Assembly: GCA_025529335.1 (NCBI GenBank)
Contig: JAMYHX010000032.1
Location: forward strand, 62,001-126,000
Direction: 5' to 3'
DNA from: Rhizopus sp. PT2906
Taxonomy: Eukaryota > Mucoromycota > Mucoromycetes > Mucorales > Rhizopodaceae
Length of the DNA: 64,000 nucleotides
The notes below the pieces were generated by a model, which worked only from the letters and a program-made list of their open reading frames with translations, was not told the origin of the DNA and ran no database searches. This document shows, one piece after another, positions 12,820 through 23,416 of the stretch (position 1 is its first letter; each line of letters starts with the position of its first letter). The translations under genes and the position numbers were made by a program.

Positions 12820-13648
12820 ATGGCACCACTTGTATTGACAATAAAGGGCAACAAGACCTTTTCTCCTTTCTCAGCGCTGACGTCTGAAGATGAGCTATCG
12901 AAGACATGGAGAGTATGCACAAGGATAAAGGATTCACTAGAGAACGGATCCAGACTGGAGAATTTGTCATGGCGACTGTGGTTTCAACAGCATGTGCTAT
13001 CAAACAAGAAGAAGACATTCTCTGCTCTATCACTGCAGACAGCCAGAAAATTGAGTGTCAATACAGTCTTGCCCAAGAAGCAAAAGAATGAGGAAAGACA
13101 AGCTCAGTGTGAGATGAACGAGCTTGTTCTAGGGCAACAGGAACAGCAAGTGATGTTATCAAACTACCAATTCATTATGCCACAGTTCAGTTCAGACCAA
13201 GCAACAGGTGATGCTGTCCAAATAAACGATATCTTCAACGCCTTTAGTATGCCAGAGAGCAGTAATCCTGAATTCAACCCAGCAAATTATACGACAACCA
13301 TGGGCGATATGGCAGATGGTTGGGACTTTGGATACCCCTCACCCACAAATCCATACTACTCACCAACACAATCACATTTGACGCCACCTACAGCCAACAA
13401 CAATAGTAGCGACAACAATAATATGCTCTTATTCGAAAACATTATGACTCAGCTACCCCCTGCTGATAACAACGCTCTTTATGTCGCCAATACATCTATG
13501 CCTCCCCCACCTCCAACAGCCACACTACATAACAAGCTGCTAGGCAATATGACAACACAATCACTTCAATTTAACCATCAAGGATTTACGCCACCTTTAT
13601 CAGCATCTACAAGTGCTGTCGTGCCAACTAATATAGAAGACAATAGGC

Positions 13649-13701
<53 letters not shown>

Positions 13702-14526
13702 AAACTGACACATAATAATATAGTCATTTATTAAACCAACCCAACACCAACTATTCATTAAGCGAGCCCAATTCCCCACATGATAAATCATTTAGAAAGT
13801 CTTCCAACAGCCAAGCAGAGAATAAACCTGTGTGTACAAACTGCGGAGCTACATCTACCCCACTCTGGAGAAGATCAGCAGAAGATGAATTATTGTGCAA
13901 TGCCTGTGGGTTATAGTAAGTGTAACATTCATTGGGAAAAAAAGGAAAAAGTTGGTTATACTGACTCGTTATCAGCCAAAAATTACATAATGCACCTAGA
14001 CCCAAAACATTGAAACCGCACAATGCGAGAAAGGAATCAAAGGATGATGAAGGATCACAATTGGTGTGTTCTAATTGTTCTACGACAACGACACCACTAT
14101 GGAGAAGGGATGACGAGGGTGCACCTTTATGTAATGCATGTGGTCTATAGTAAGTAACAAAGAAAAAAAAAGTCCTTGACTCTAAAAATAACAATGTGTG
14201 TGAATAGTCTGAAATTACATCACGAACGCCGTCCGCTTTCAATGAAGACAGATATCATCAAAAAGAGACAGCGATATGAAAGTAGTCATAACAACAGCAA
14301 CTATACTAGAAAAAGTCATAAAAAATCCAAAGAAGCACAACAGCAGCAACAACAACAACAACAAGAGCCATCGCCGCCACAAACACAACCACAGCCACAA
14401 CCACAACATCAACAAAATCAGGGATCATTTATGTTTATTGATAGTGTATTCCCAGTCACGGGTGCTACCAGTACAGTGATAGCACCAAGTGCGATGGTTG
14501 AGGACGTATTATCAAACTACTGTTAA
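12820..14526 (+). CDS. GATA transcription factor with two zinc fingers and AreA-type N-terminus
   Basis: Four exons as I read it: 12820-13646, 13724-13915, 13976-14149, 14208-14526, 503 residues. Residues about 20-55 (L-S-K-T-W-R-V-C-T-R-I-K-D-S-L, then E-N-L-S-W-R-L-W) match the DUF1752 segment at the N-terminus of AreA-type nitrogen regulators. Two GATA fingers follow, both C-x2-C-x17-C-x2-C: cysteines 313-337 and 370-394, each ending C-G-L-Y and a basic R-P tail. The rest is Asn/Gln/Pro-rich and probably activating. The first intron holds a 46-base A run; only a GC donor (AG|GCAAGT) joined to the TAG acceptor at 13721-13723 keeps frame with a canonical acceptor. Likely targets are nitrogen or metal-responsive genes, by inference. 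Confidence 0.85.
13653..13698 (+). repeat. Uninterrupted 46-base poly(A) tract inside an intron
   Basis: Counted directly: 46 consecutive A between the splice donor of the GATA gene and its acceptor. Exact length may reflect sequencing or assembly slippage. Confidence 0.9.
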
Positions 14527-15542
14527 TTTAGCTTTTTATCATCTTTGTATATTTGTAAATTATCTTGTATTAGCATCGAAAATGGCTTTACTTTCTGCTG
14601 CATTAATTCTTTTTCAACAATAAACTTAAACTCATTAAACTTCGACTCAAATTCCATTACGGTAAACATCCAAAACTGATCAAATTTATAAAACAGGTAG
14701 CAATAGAACTCTTGAAACGCACGCTCGTCTGTGCCATATTCAAATAAGTAGAGCTGAAGTTTCTTTGATTCAACAAGCTGGTAATTAAATTTGGTGATAT
14801 TGATGCCTACAATAGCAAAAGGATACCATTGTAAGGGATCATTGGCATGTTCTAGAATAGATCGTGCATGAGCAGGATAATGTTCTGCAAAAAACAGCAA
14901 GTCATTTAGGCCTTGAATCCCCATACCACGAAAATCGGTGGCTGGATCATTTCCCTGGAAACCGATCTATAATGAAACATTAAAATACCTTGTTGATATA
15001 TTTGTGTATATGAATATACCTCGACCCATTGTTTAGTTATTCGAGATTGCAGTGGCTTATTAGGTATCAACTTGCTCCAGAGTTGAAGCAGTTTGTCTTC
15101 ATGTTCCTTATTGTTAGAATCATATTTAGTAGATATAGAGTCATTGATACTGTTCAAGAGCTGATTCGAGGCATATATAACTTGTAAAGCATTTAGTAAA
15201 TTAACTTGCAGGTCAACAGGAACACGCTTTTTCTGTATAATGGAGTCCTTTATGGAATCAATGTCGCAATTTGACTCCTTGAGTTGAAAGTTTTCTTCCA
15301 TTAAAACATTTGAATACGAGATGGACTTGTCTACAAGAGAGATTTAGTTTATAAAAGGTATTTTAAATATAGGACTTACCTATACGATACAACTTAAATG
15401 GACTCAATGGCGTATATAATAATCGACTGATTTCTGTTGTATAGCTTACTTGTCCATATATACATTTAAACCATTTGTATAAGGATAGCAGAATAGGTGA
15501 CTGATACACTCTATTTAACAGAAACAAAATAACCCATCCCAT
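14523..15542 (-). CDS. ELMO-domain protein (ELMOD2-like)
   Basis: Minus strand, three exons: 15380-15542, 15020-15330, 14523-14966, giving 305 residues. The hydrophobic N-terminus with Y-R-I-D-K-S-I-S-Y-S resembles the start of animal ELMOD2. The ELMO domain occupies about residues 130-285, with L-L-Q-L-W-S-K-L-I-P, I-T-K-Q-W-V-E-I-G-F-Q-G-N-D-P, T-D-F-R-G-M-G and a final W-x-x-x-x-V-M-E-F-E-S-K-F block. ELMOD proteins are GTPase-activating proteins for Arf-like and Arf GTPases; the arginine of the W-x-x-x-R-x-x-x-F-type GAP motif was not resolved. Its stop codon (14523-14525 complement) overlaps that of the GATA gene (14524-14526), so the 3' ends must be antisense to each other. Confidence 0.87.
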
Positions 15543-16731
15543 AGTTAAACAGTGTCTTTTTTTTTTTATAAGGGATTCTTTTTTATTTAAAAAAATTAAA
15601 ACTCATCCCAACAAACATTAGCAAGGCAGTACAACATAACAAAAGAAAGGTACAGCATAACGATACAGCTTTCATAAGATTTCGTGGTTATGTTGCAGCA
15701 ATGGAGGCTGTGAAATGAATTGATCGAAAATGAATGTTTCAATGAGTAATACAAATCGTGTGTATAGTAGAGCCTAATATACTAAGAGTTGATATTTAAT
15801 TTGGCTTATCACTAAATGTGTGTACACGTAATCTTGTAACGTACGAATTCACTCTATTCATACTGATTACAGTCGTTTATCTCAATGTCAATCATAAGCA
15901 GACATTGTTCTACGACAAGAGTAATAGTGGTTGTCAATGGAATAGATGACATCATGTCAAGAGAGAGTGAGATAATGAATATATGTAGAAAAAGAGAGAA
16001 AAGTATGTTAGTATTAGAGCACATATCCTAATATTAGTTTTACTTACCACCAAGGTGCATTCTGGGGAGGGTAGCGATAACTACCCAGGATAGTTTAAAC
16101 AAAAAAAAAGGAACGGAGGACAGAGAGAACCCAGAGCACAAGAAGAGGCAATTGGGAGAACGTTTCAGATACACACGCCAGAGAGCAAAGAGGGCGGGAC
16201 AAGCGAGTCAGAGCAAGGACCATGAGGACAGGCTAGTTTTGATTGGTGAATCTTTGAACACTCAGAGGGATACTTGATAACTGCTGTAAAGAAGCAAAAA
16301 AAGGACTCAATTAAAATGGGTTTTTATGTTTTTCTTTTTCAAACAAGTTTCAGGATTGGGTACCTGGAACAAAGAAACCATATCAAACAAAAGCAATCTA
16401 CATGATGGCCATTCAAGAATATGCATTACTAAATATGGCTACATGTTCTTCTGGCTTCATAAATGCTTGGACAAATGTTGTAATAGATAGCTACTCTGAA
16501 GAAAGAAAAAAAAAAAAGGGGGGATGTATGCATGCGCGTTTTTTATTACAATTTCTCTTCCTATTTGCTGACATAAAAAGGGAGGATATTGGGAGAGAGG
16601 CAATTTGTGCACATGCGATGTGTGCTTTGTTTGGGCGTCGTGACAGCGGCGTATATAAGCGTGAAAAAAACTTTGAATGTGGGTGTGATAATTATGGAGC
16701 GATAAATTTGCGATAGTTCACCCGCAGACTC
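15543..16731. other. Intergenic stretch upstream of the ELMO-domain gene
   Basis: About 1.2 kb of AT-rich DNA with several A and T tracts. A good 5' splice consensus on the minus strand near 16049-16056 could belong to a 5' UTR intron of the ELMO gene. A 104-residue open frame at 16402-16716 runs through an A tract and shows no family. No gene called. Confidence 0.4.
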
Positions 16732-17812
16732 TCAGCGGTAGAATGTCTTGCAAAAGACCTTTTTGTGACCGGTAGAGAGACAACGTGACCAGCCTATGCG
16801 TCCACCATTTAACGTTTTCTTGAAGCTGATGACAAAATCCCTCTCTTCTTGATAGCTGGATGAAGGTAATGCTATCAATGTTAGTGGGACATACGTTGGT
16901 TCGTCTCGTTGCTCCTGACCGCTAGAGCTCTCGTCCATTTCCGAACATCGTTTCTTCAGCCTCTTGTCGTAATCAACCAGCCGGTCAATGATTTTCATAC
17001 ACTTTTTTCGAATCACTGACTATAGCGTGGGCTTGTTTTAGCTGCTTTATATGCGTGTCACATATCACATCTATGACATCAGCAAAGTTGTCTTGACGCT
17101 CCTTTCCTTGGAGAGTATAGTCCTTTGCTAACCCATATAGCATTTTGATTGTCGTGTTCGCAGCACAAGTGTACCCAAACAAGCTGGGTTGTTACCCAAT
17201 GAAAAATTACGCTATGGTCAGCAGGGGTTCCATGGAAGTTTCATTTGTTACATTCAACGTTTGTTTTATGACCATAAAACAGTTCTTGGCCCAAAAACAA
17301 TGAGCATTACATGTAATTAACCATGTTTTGTTTAGTGATGGTTTGAATTGTTCCAGTAGGCTGTAGGGGCAAGTATTATTGGTAGTGAATATAAGAACAA
17401 CTGGTTTACGGTCGAATGCGCGGTTGATATAGATGCAGTAATGAATAATCCGTTGCATGAACGATTCCCCTACAGTTCGCTGCACTTCAATTAAAAATGG
17501 TGGCAATGACTTGTTGATTGAAAGACGCGGGATGTAGACAACATCGGAACGCGTTTCATCACTCTACTCGGTTGGGGCAACTGCAGTGTATGTGCCGCTG
17601 GGAACGTCCAAAATTGCTTAAGTGATGAGATCCACGACTTTGTTTTCTTTTAGGATAGCTTTTGAAATCAAATCACTACCAGGAAGTCGGTCCTGTGGAA
17701 GCCTGAACGTCAGTAAAAGTTGTTCTAAAGTATACAAAAATATCATATGAGAAACAAACAGCATGTTGAAAAGAAAAAAGAAGCAGCGATAAGCTTTTAT
17801 TACCTTCATCAT
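16732..17812 (-). pseudogene. Decayed nuclease-like multicopy gene (PD-(D/E)XK/Rpn-type, mobile-element related)
   Basis: Minus strand. Conceptual translation gives L-P-Q-D-R-L-P-G-S-D-L near 17690, then two in-frame stops (about 17630 and 17569), then D-V-V-Y-I-P-R-L-S-I-N-K-S-L-P-P and I-E-V-Q-R-T-V-G-E-S-F-M-Q-R. The pattern of an aspartate strand followed by I-E-V-Q matches the core of PD-(D/E)XK nuclease-fold proteins of the Rpn/transposase type, and I associate this family with many dispersed copies in mucoralean genomes (memory, not searched). Downstream, the frame stops at 17207, resumes in a new phase at 17182 and shifts again near 17000, ending in a charged tail. Two stops plus at least two frame changes mean it is not functional. 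Confidence 0.65.
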
Positions 17813-18160
17813 TTATTTTTTCTTGTCACTGAAGGAAGACAAAAGGGAAACACTACATGCACCAGAAAATACACCAGAAGCTAGACTAATTTTAAGGGCA
17901 CTATCTCCAGATCCTACCTATGATGTCGCCCAGAAAAGCATTTGAATGCGTAGCACGATGCTAAACATGACTTTAAATGTTATCATCTTGGTTTGTTTCT
18001 TTTCAAGAAGAAAGAGATAAAAAAAAGAAATGTTGTTTATTTATTCTAATTTTATGTTGTCAGTTTGATCAAAAAAGACTACTTTGGGTAAATTCGTATT
18101 TGCATTATTTAGCCTATTTTATAGTGTATTTTCTGATGTATATAGTGTTCACCATTCTTC
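17813..18160. other. Short stretch without recognised genes
   Basis: AT-rich DNA between the nuclease-like pseudogene and the reverse-transcriptase scrap. Nothing recognised. Confidence 0.4.
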
Positions 18161-18480
18161 TCATGCACTGAGGATCAACAAGATTGGTGTAGTGGTAGAT
18201 GCCAACTGCTTCCAAATGAAAAACCTATCGACAGGGTCATAGGCATCCTTTATATTTAAGAATGTAAATATCGCGAGCTTATAATAATAGAAACAGAGTT
18301 GCTGCAAACAAAAAGCTTGATCCAGTGTCCTTTGTTTGTTTGGAGCCCTCCTTGAGCCACACCAAGGTAAGGAAAGGAGTTTTGCACCATAGGCTGTAGA
18401 CACTTCTCGAAGAGTTTCTCAATAGTAAAAGCGAGACTAATGAAAAGTTCATTGGATGCTCTTTCTTATAAATTGACACA
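18161..18480 (-). mobile_element. Non-LTR retrotransposon (LINE) reverse-transcriptase fragment
   Basis: Minus-strand translation in two adjoining frames gives a reverse-transcriptase palm piece: L-D-Q-A-F-C-L-Q-Q-L-C, then F-L-N-I-K-D-A-Y-D-P-V-D-R-F-F-I-W. This matches the R-x-T-x-D-Q-A and L-D-I-K-x-A-Y-D-x-V-D-R motifs of LINE enzymes, the second including the first catalytic aspartate. The upstream part (F-E-K-C-L-like) lies in another phase, and nothing of the Y-A-D-D box or endonuclease is present. About 100 codons of a dead element; its ends are not visible. Confidence 0.6.
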
Positions 18481-18540
18481 CTCTAAGCTATGTGCCATTA
18501 TATGAGTGTGACATACCATTGCCAACATGATGCTTTCAAA

Positions 18541-18558
18541 AAGAAAAAAAAAAAAAAA
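18541..18558 (+). repeat. A-rich tract before the UIM/SIM/UBZ gene
   Basis: An A run with a single G lies about 40 bp before the ATG at 18597, the kind of tract often seen at fungal promoters. No TATA box is evident. Confidence 0.5.
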
Positions 18559-18596
18559 TATAATTCCTGTGCCTCTCTTTCTGCTTTTGAATTTTG

Positions 18597-19642
18597 ATGT
18601 TGAAAAAAGCAAAGCAATACAAATTGCAAGATTTGTATAAACAAGCTGCTAATAAAAAGGAAAGCATCAAGGATAGAGAAGAGAAAGAATTGCAACTGGC
18701 TATTGAATTAAGCAAAAAGGAGCATATTCTTGAACAGCAACGGTTATTTGAATTACTTCAAAGAGAACAACAACAGAGATCGTCTACTTCATTTGCTGAT
18801 ATTGAAGAGGATGATTGGTTCCAAACAGTCTCACATCGTAGGCAACCAAACAATGTGAAAAGACAGGAAAAGGCCCTAAAGAAACAGCCCACGACATCAA
18901 AAAAGCCCAAAACAAAAAAGATATCCGTAAAGCAAGAGAAAGACGAACCGTTGGTGATTGATAACTTGTCTTCATTTCTGATCAAAAAGGATCCTGAAGA
19001 GCAGGAAAATATTGTCATTGAAAACTTGTCGACATTTTTAAAGAAAGAAGAACCAGAAGAACAGCAACAAATAGTTATTGAAAACTTGACAGCATTTTTA
19101 GATTGTGAACAGGAAGAATCCGCTTTTGCTAATCACAACAATAATAGACAAGTAACTATTAAATAGTATTATCACATCCGATGCTCACTCCTTCTTTTAA
19201 CTAGATTGAAAAGAACATCAAATGCCCGGTTTGCGAGAACTGGTTTGCCGATGAGTTTACAGCACAATCACATCTTTCAGAATGCAAAAACATTGAAAAA
19301 GAATGTCTTGATGAGCAACTGGCAGACGATGCAATTGAAGAAACAGCTGAGGAACAAGATTTTAGTGAATCAGACTGCAGTGTAATAGACTTGTGTAATC
19401 CTAATGCAGAAGAAGAGGATGGATATCTTTCGCCTTTAGAAGGCTTCACGAATGTACTGGATATTCAGGGTGATAATCCGTTCCTAGCTCAATTCGAGCG
19501 CAATAATAGACATACTACAACTACTACTGCCAGAAGTACTACTACAAGAAAACGGAGTACAACTACAAGGAGAAGCAATAATAGTAGCAACTCAAAGAGA
19601 CCAAGAAGAGCATGGAAGAAAAAAAGAAGGCAAAAGAAATGA
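18597..19642 (+). CDS. UIM, SIM-repeat and UBZ4-finger protein, unknown function
   Basis: Two exons: 18597-19151 and 19205-19642, 330 residues. Residues 31-42 (E-L-Q-L-A-I-E-L-S-K-K-E) fit a ubiquitin-interacting motif. Residues 119-175 hold three copies of a block spaced exactly 20 residues apart: V-I-D-N-L-S-S-F-L, V-I-E-N-L-S-T-F-L and V-I-E-N-L-T-A-F-L, each followed by lysines and E/D-P-E-E. The hydrophobic-acidic cores resemble SUMO-interacting motifs. C192-x2-C195-x12-H208-x3-C212 is a UBZ4-type ubiquitin-binding finger, and V-I-D-L at 245-248 is a further SIM-like site. The tail is strongly basic. Inference: a nuclear reader of mixed SUMO/ubiquitin marks in DNA repair. SLX4 also has UBZ4 fingers, but no SLX4 BTB or SAP domain is seen here. 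Confidence 0.75.
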
Positions 19643-20226
19643 TTACGTTACTGTAGATATTTATGACATATACCTTTTTTCATAAGCAATTTTAATTTCT
19701 AGTGACATGTACAAAATAACTATATATGTGTATACGTCTAAAATATAAAATGTATACAACGCTTTGGATCGATCCTAACAAAGAAGGGCTCTTAGTCCGT
19801 CAGATACCCTTTAAAGTAAAGGTGATTGAATCAAAAAGGCAAATCTTCAATAAATTATCCAAATTGAAATGAATAGTTTTTCTAAATTTGTCGTTTTACA
19901 CACAGCAGTGCCTTTTCGTTCCTATAAGCTCAAAGGAATACAGTGAGCCTTGGACTCTTTTTCACTTTGTGTTTTTTAATCACAAATTAAAATAAATCAA
20001 CAAGGAACGAAAAACATAAGCAATAGTCTCGTTTGTTACAAAATATAATATTAATCCTCTGAGCAAAAGTGTTTAAACACACAAACAAACATAAAACAAA
20101 GTAACGATATTAAAGCCCCGATGCTTTAAATATGACGTCGAGGCAATTGAATCCCAGCCCTTTTTTTGCCTCCACTATCCTACTATACAAAAAATTCTTT
20201 TTGTATTTCGAAATATACTTTCAACA
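19643..20226. promoter_or_regulatory. TAF4 upstream region
   Basis: 584 bp between the two plus-strand genes. It contains a TGACGTCG element (20152-20159), close to the CRE/ATF half-palindrome, and a T tract before the TAF4 start. No gene seen. Regulatory reading is by consensus only. Confidence 0.35.
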
Positions 20227-22278
20227 ATGGCAGAAGGAGGTCATAATGGACAACAGCAGCAACAGCAGCAACAACAACCACAAAACCTAGGTCCTGAAGA
20301 TCTTAATTTCTCTATTAATGATATACTTAACGGCAACTCAGTCGTGAATGACTCTTCATTTCAAACCATTGTGCAAACATTTTCAGACACGAGCAACAAT
20401 CAAGACATGATGCCTTCTTTTGCTCATTTACCTGCTGAATTGCAAGATTTCTTTAGCTCAAGTGAGACAGACGATTTATTGTCCACACAGAACGCATCCC
20501 TCCCTCATGATTTACTTTTCAATGCTGATCATACACAACCATTTGTTCAGCAACCTTTAAAGATACAGACCAATCCAACCGGATCTCCCCAACCACAGCA
20601 AACCACAATACCTCATGCTCTTCCACAGCAGCAACAACTTCATCAACAGCAACCACCTCAACAGCAACTGGCTACACATTCACCACAGCCACATGCTCTT
20701 CCTCCTGGGCCAGTACCGCAAGTACTAGCGCAACCTATTCAGCCATCTCAGCCTGCAGTGCCATCACTACCACAACAAGGTAAGCAACATCATTTTCATA
20801 TAGCAGAAACAAAAAAAAACTCAAGAATTATTACTATAGCTTCATCAACAACTTTATTAGATAACATAACGTCACAGCTTCCACCCGATAGAAAAGAAAA
20901 GTTTATGCAATTGTTTAGAGACTTACAGACAAGTACCATTTCGGCTGCAGAGTTCATGGCACAAGCTAAAGCTATACTGGGTCAGCAGCAATACCAACAA
21001 TTAGAGGATTTAAAGACGAGGCCGATGATAAACCATCAAATGCAGCCACAACAAGAACAACAACAACAAATGATGGAGGAAGATCAAAGAAAGAGAAAGC
21101 TAAATCCAGCGAGTAACATGTAAGTTGCTATTGATGTGCGCGTTTAGAAGCTGAATATTTATATGCTAACCTTTTCTCGTAGAAGTTCACCACAGATAAA
21201 AAAACCCAAATCAGAGCATATACCAATGAATGCAATCAATCAACAAATGACATATCCTATGATGACACCACCAAGGGTACCCACATCACAGCCACCTTCG
21301 ATATTACCACAGCAACAACAGCAACAATATCCCATCCAGCCGAATATTGTTACCCCTTCCCTTGTGAAGCCACCAACACCTGCTGGACCACAGCAACCAC
21401 AGCAGCAATCTCCGTTTAAAGCGATGGATGCAGCTGTACTACAAATACCCACAAAATCAAACATTGCCGTACCCTCTACAAGGTAATAATGAGAACATAA
21501 ATTATTGTAATTTGATGAATGACTTTTGCACATTTAGTAAACCGCCTGGAACTACAGCACCGACGCCTACATCAACAGGAGGAGGAGGAGGAGGAGGAGA
21601 CAGGGTAGACTATGAAGCATTGACTGATGTTATGGGTTATGCAGGTGTTGATCTTAAAGAGGAAGCAGAGCATTTTATGAAGGAAGATGCTTCTGGAACA
21701 GTATTGCCTGATGGAATTGATAGATCCAAATTCCAGGACTTTATGAATCCTGCTATGCTAAGAGACAGGATTCTTAAATACGGTATGTGTATATATGGGA
21801 TATCATTCGCTCTAAGGGGCAGGCTCTTATTTTCTTTGTAGCCAAATCTGTAAATATAAAGAAAATTGATGGAGATTTTATATCCTATCTGGCATTGGCG
21901 ACCCAGGATAGAATCAGAACGGTGATGGAAAATATGGTACGTGCCTCTCGACATCGAACCGAAAATCCTTTCAAAAAGCCACCGGAACAAGACAACCATC
22001 CCCTTTACAAAATTCACGTCAAACAAAAAGTTAAGGATCAGCTCAAGGCCATTGAACGAGCCGAAGAATCAAAGGGAAAGATGGACGAAGAGATGGATGA
22101 TGTACTCAATTCAGAAAAGGGATGGTACTCAAAGAAATCAAGGGTACCTCTAAAAGCAGAATCAATCGAACGAAAGATCACTGTACAAGATGCGATATTT
22201 GTCATGGAACGAGATGTCCAAGGTGGAAGAGGAACAAATCGACGCACGTTATTAAAAGCTTATAATATACTTGGTTAA
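20227..22278 (+). CDS. TAF4: TFIID subunit TAF4
   Basis: Five exons: 20227-20779, 20840-21119, 21183-21482, 21538-21782, 21842-22278, 604 residues. The first 185 residues are Gln/Pro-rich. A short helical block follows (L-L-D-N-I-T-S-Q-L-P-P to L-E-D-L), comparable to the RST segment of TAF4 proteins. After another Gln/Pro linker comes the TAF4 C-terminal domain: V-D-Y-E-A-L-T-D-V-M-G-Y-A-G-V-D-L, L-R-D-R-I-L-K-Y-A and the end block A-I-F-V-M-E-R-D then G-G-R-G-T-N-R-R-T-L. TAF4 pairs with TAF12 through histone-fold contacts and nucleates TFIID. Intron 1 is 60 bp, free of stops and a multiple of three, so retention would only insert 20 residues. Confidence 0.93.
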
Positions 22279-22773
22279 TAATATATATTTTGGTTCTATT
22301 TTATGTGTCGACATGCAAAAAGGTACACATGTCAATCCATAATAGAACCATTTATATCTTTCCGACAGTTCCCAAGGGTATAATTCATTGAATAAAGAAT
22401 AGACCACAGGATATAGTAGGATTGTAAAGCAAAGAAAAAAAAAACTTTTCAAGTTTGACAGGTTCCTTTTATAAGTTAAACAAGCCACATTTAGAATCTA
22501 TACTCAGATGGTGGGACATTCGTACGAGATTCATCTCTGTGACAATAATTTTTCTTTTGATTACATCATGTTTGCATTTAGTAATGCTTCTATATTATCA
22601 AATATCATAAAATCAGGAGATACTCTATGTATTTTTGGGCCTATTTAGACTATCCGAAAATGTTACAGCCTTTGCTGCATGATACTTCTCATAAGAATAA
22701 AAATCATTAAACATTGAACAAACATTGTGACTATCAAAGAATGGGGTGTGTATTTAAAGAATACGGGAATAAT
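22279..22773. other. Shared 3' region, TAF4 / MIC19
   Basis: Convergent gene ends with 495 bp between them. AT-rich, containing 3' UTRs presumably. No gene or RNA recognised. Confidence 0.5.
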
Positions 22774-23416
22774 CTAACTGGCCTTTGATACAAACTTCTT
22801 TTGTTCATCAAGTACAGCTTGCTTAAAATCAATTACTTCCTTCCAACAGTCAAGAGATCTATCCTTGTTGTTGCTAAGTAATAAAGTATTATTAGAGCTT
22901 TTTTTGTTTTGTTTTCGATTGTATGATATAGTTACTTGTAGCAAGCAATCACTTTTTCTTGGTGTTTTTTGATTTCTAAAGGTATTTCCTTGATAGTCGT
23001 TCTATAAAACATTAGTACAATTGAATATATATCCTTATACATCCTTATATACCTTTGAATGTTCTTGATCATGCCTTCAATATCATCGTTTGTTTTAAGA
23101 GACGACAATTGATGATTATCGCTTTTGGCAGACTCAACCTGTAACTTTTGACTAATCTCCTTCTCAGCTTGTTTCATTTTTACAAGTTCTTCAGCAACTC
23201 TTTCGCGTACAAGTGCTTCCACTTGACGTGCTTCAGCTCTCTCGGCTGTTTGCTCCACTTTTTTTTCTAAAGAGTGAATAAAGCTTGGGGTGAACTGTTT
23301 AATTGTTAAGCAAAAGGTGTTTATATATTTAAGAAGGGAGAGCTAACCTGGACAGGAACATTTGGATTGATAAAGATGATAGGTTCCTCTTGAGTCTTTG
23401 ATTGAGCTAATCCCAT
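22774..23416 (-). CDS. MIC19: MICOS complex subunit Mic19
   Basis: Minus strand, four exons: 23348-23416, 23053-23294, 22936-23001, 22774-22873, 158 residues. M-G-L-A-Q-S at the start fits N-myristoylation, known for yeast Mic19. Then P-V-Q-F-T-P-S-F, a long charged coiled coil (residues 30-95), and a C-terminal CHCH-type segment with C124-x10-C135 (C-Y-N-N-N-K-D-R-S-L-D-C-W-K-E-V). In animal CHCHD3 the second pair has the same C-x10-C spacing; the first C-x9-C pair is missing here. Mic19 stabilises cristae junctions in the inner mitochondrial membrane by binding Mic60. It lies head-to-tail behind YOS9 with a 102-bp gap. Confidence 0.85.

Noticed and set aside
13751..14242. 163-codon minus-strand open frame over the GATA fingers
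   Set aside because: Antisense shadow of the GATA exons; repetitive composition mirrors the two fingers.
16045..16065. ACTTACC motif resembling the 5' end of U1 snRNA
   Set aside because: The following bases do not match U1, no Sm site follows, and the motif is equally a normal 5' splice site on the other strand.
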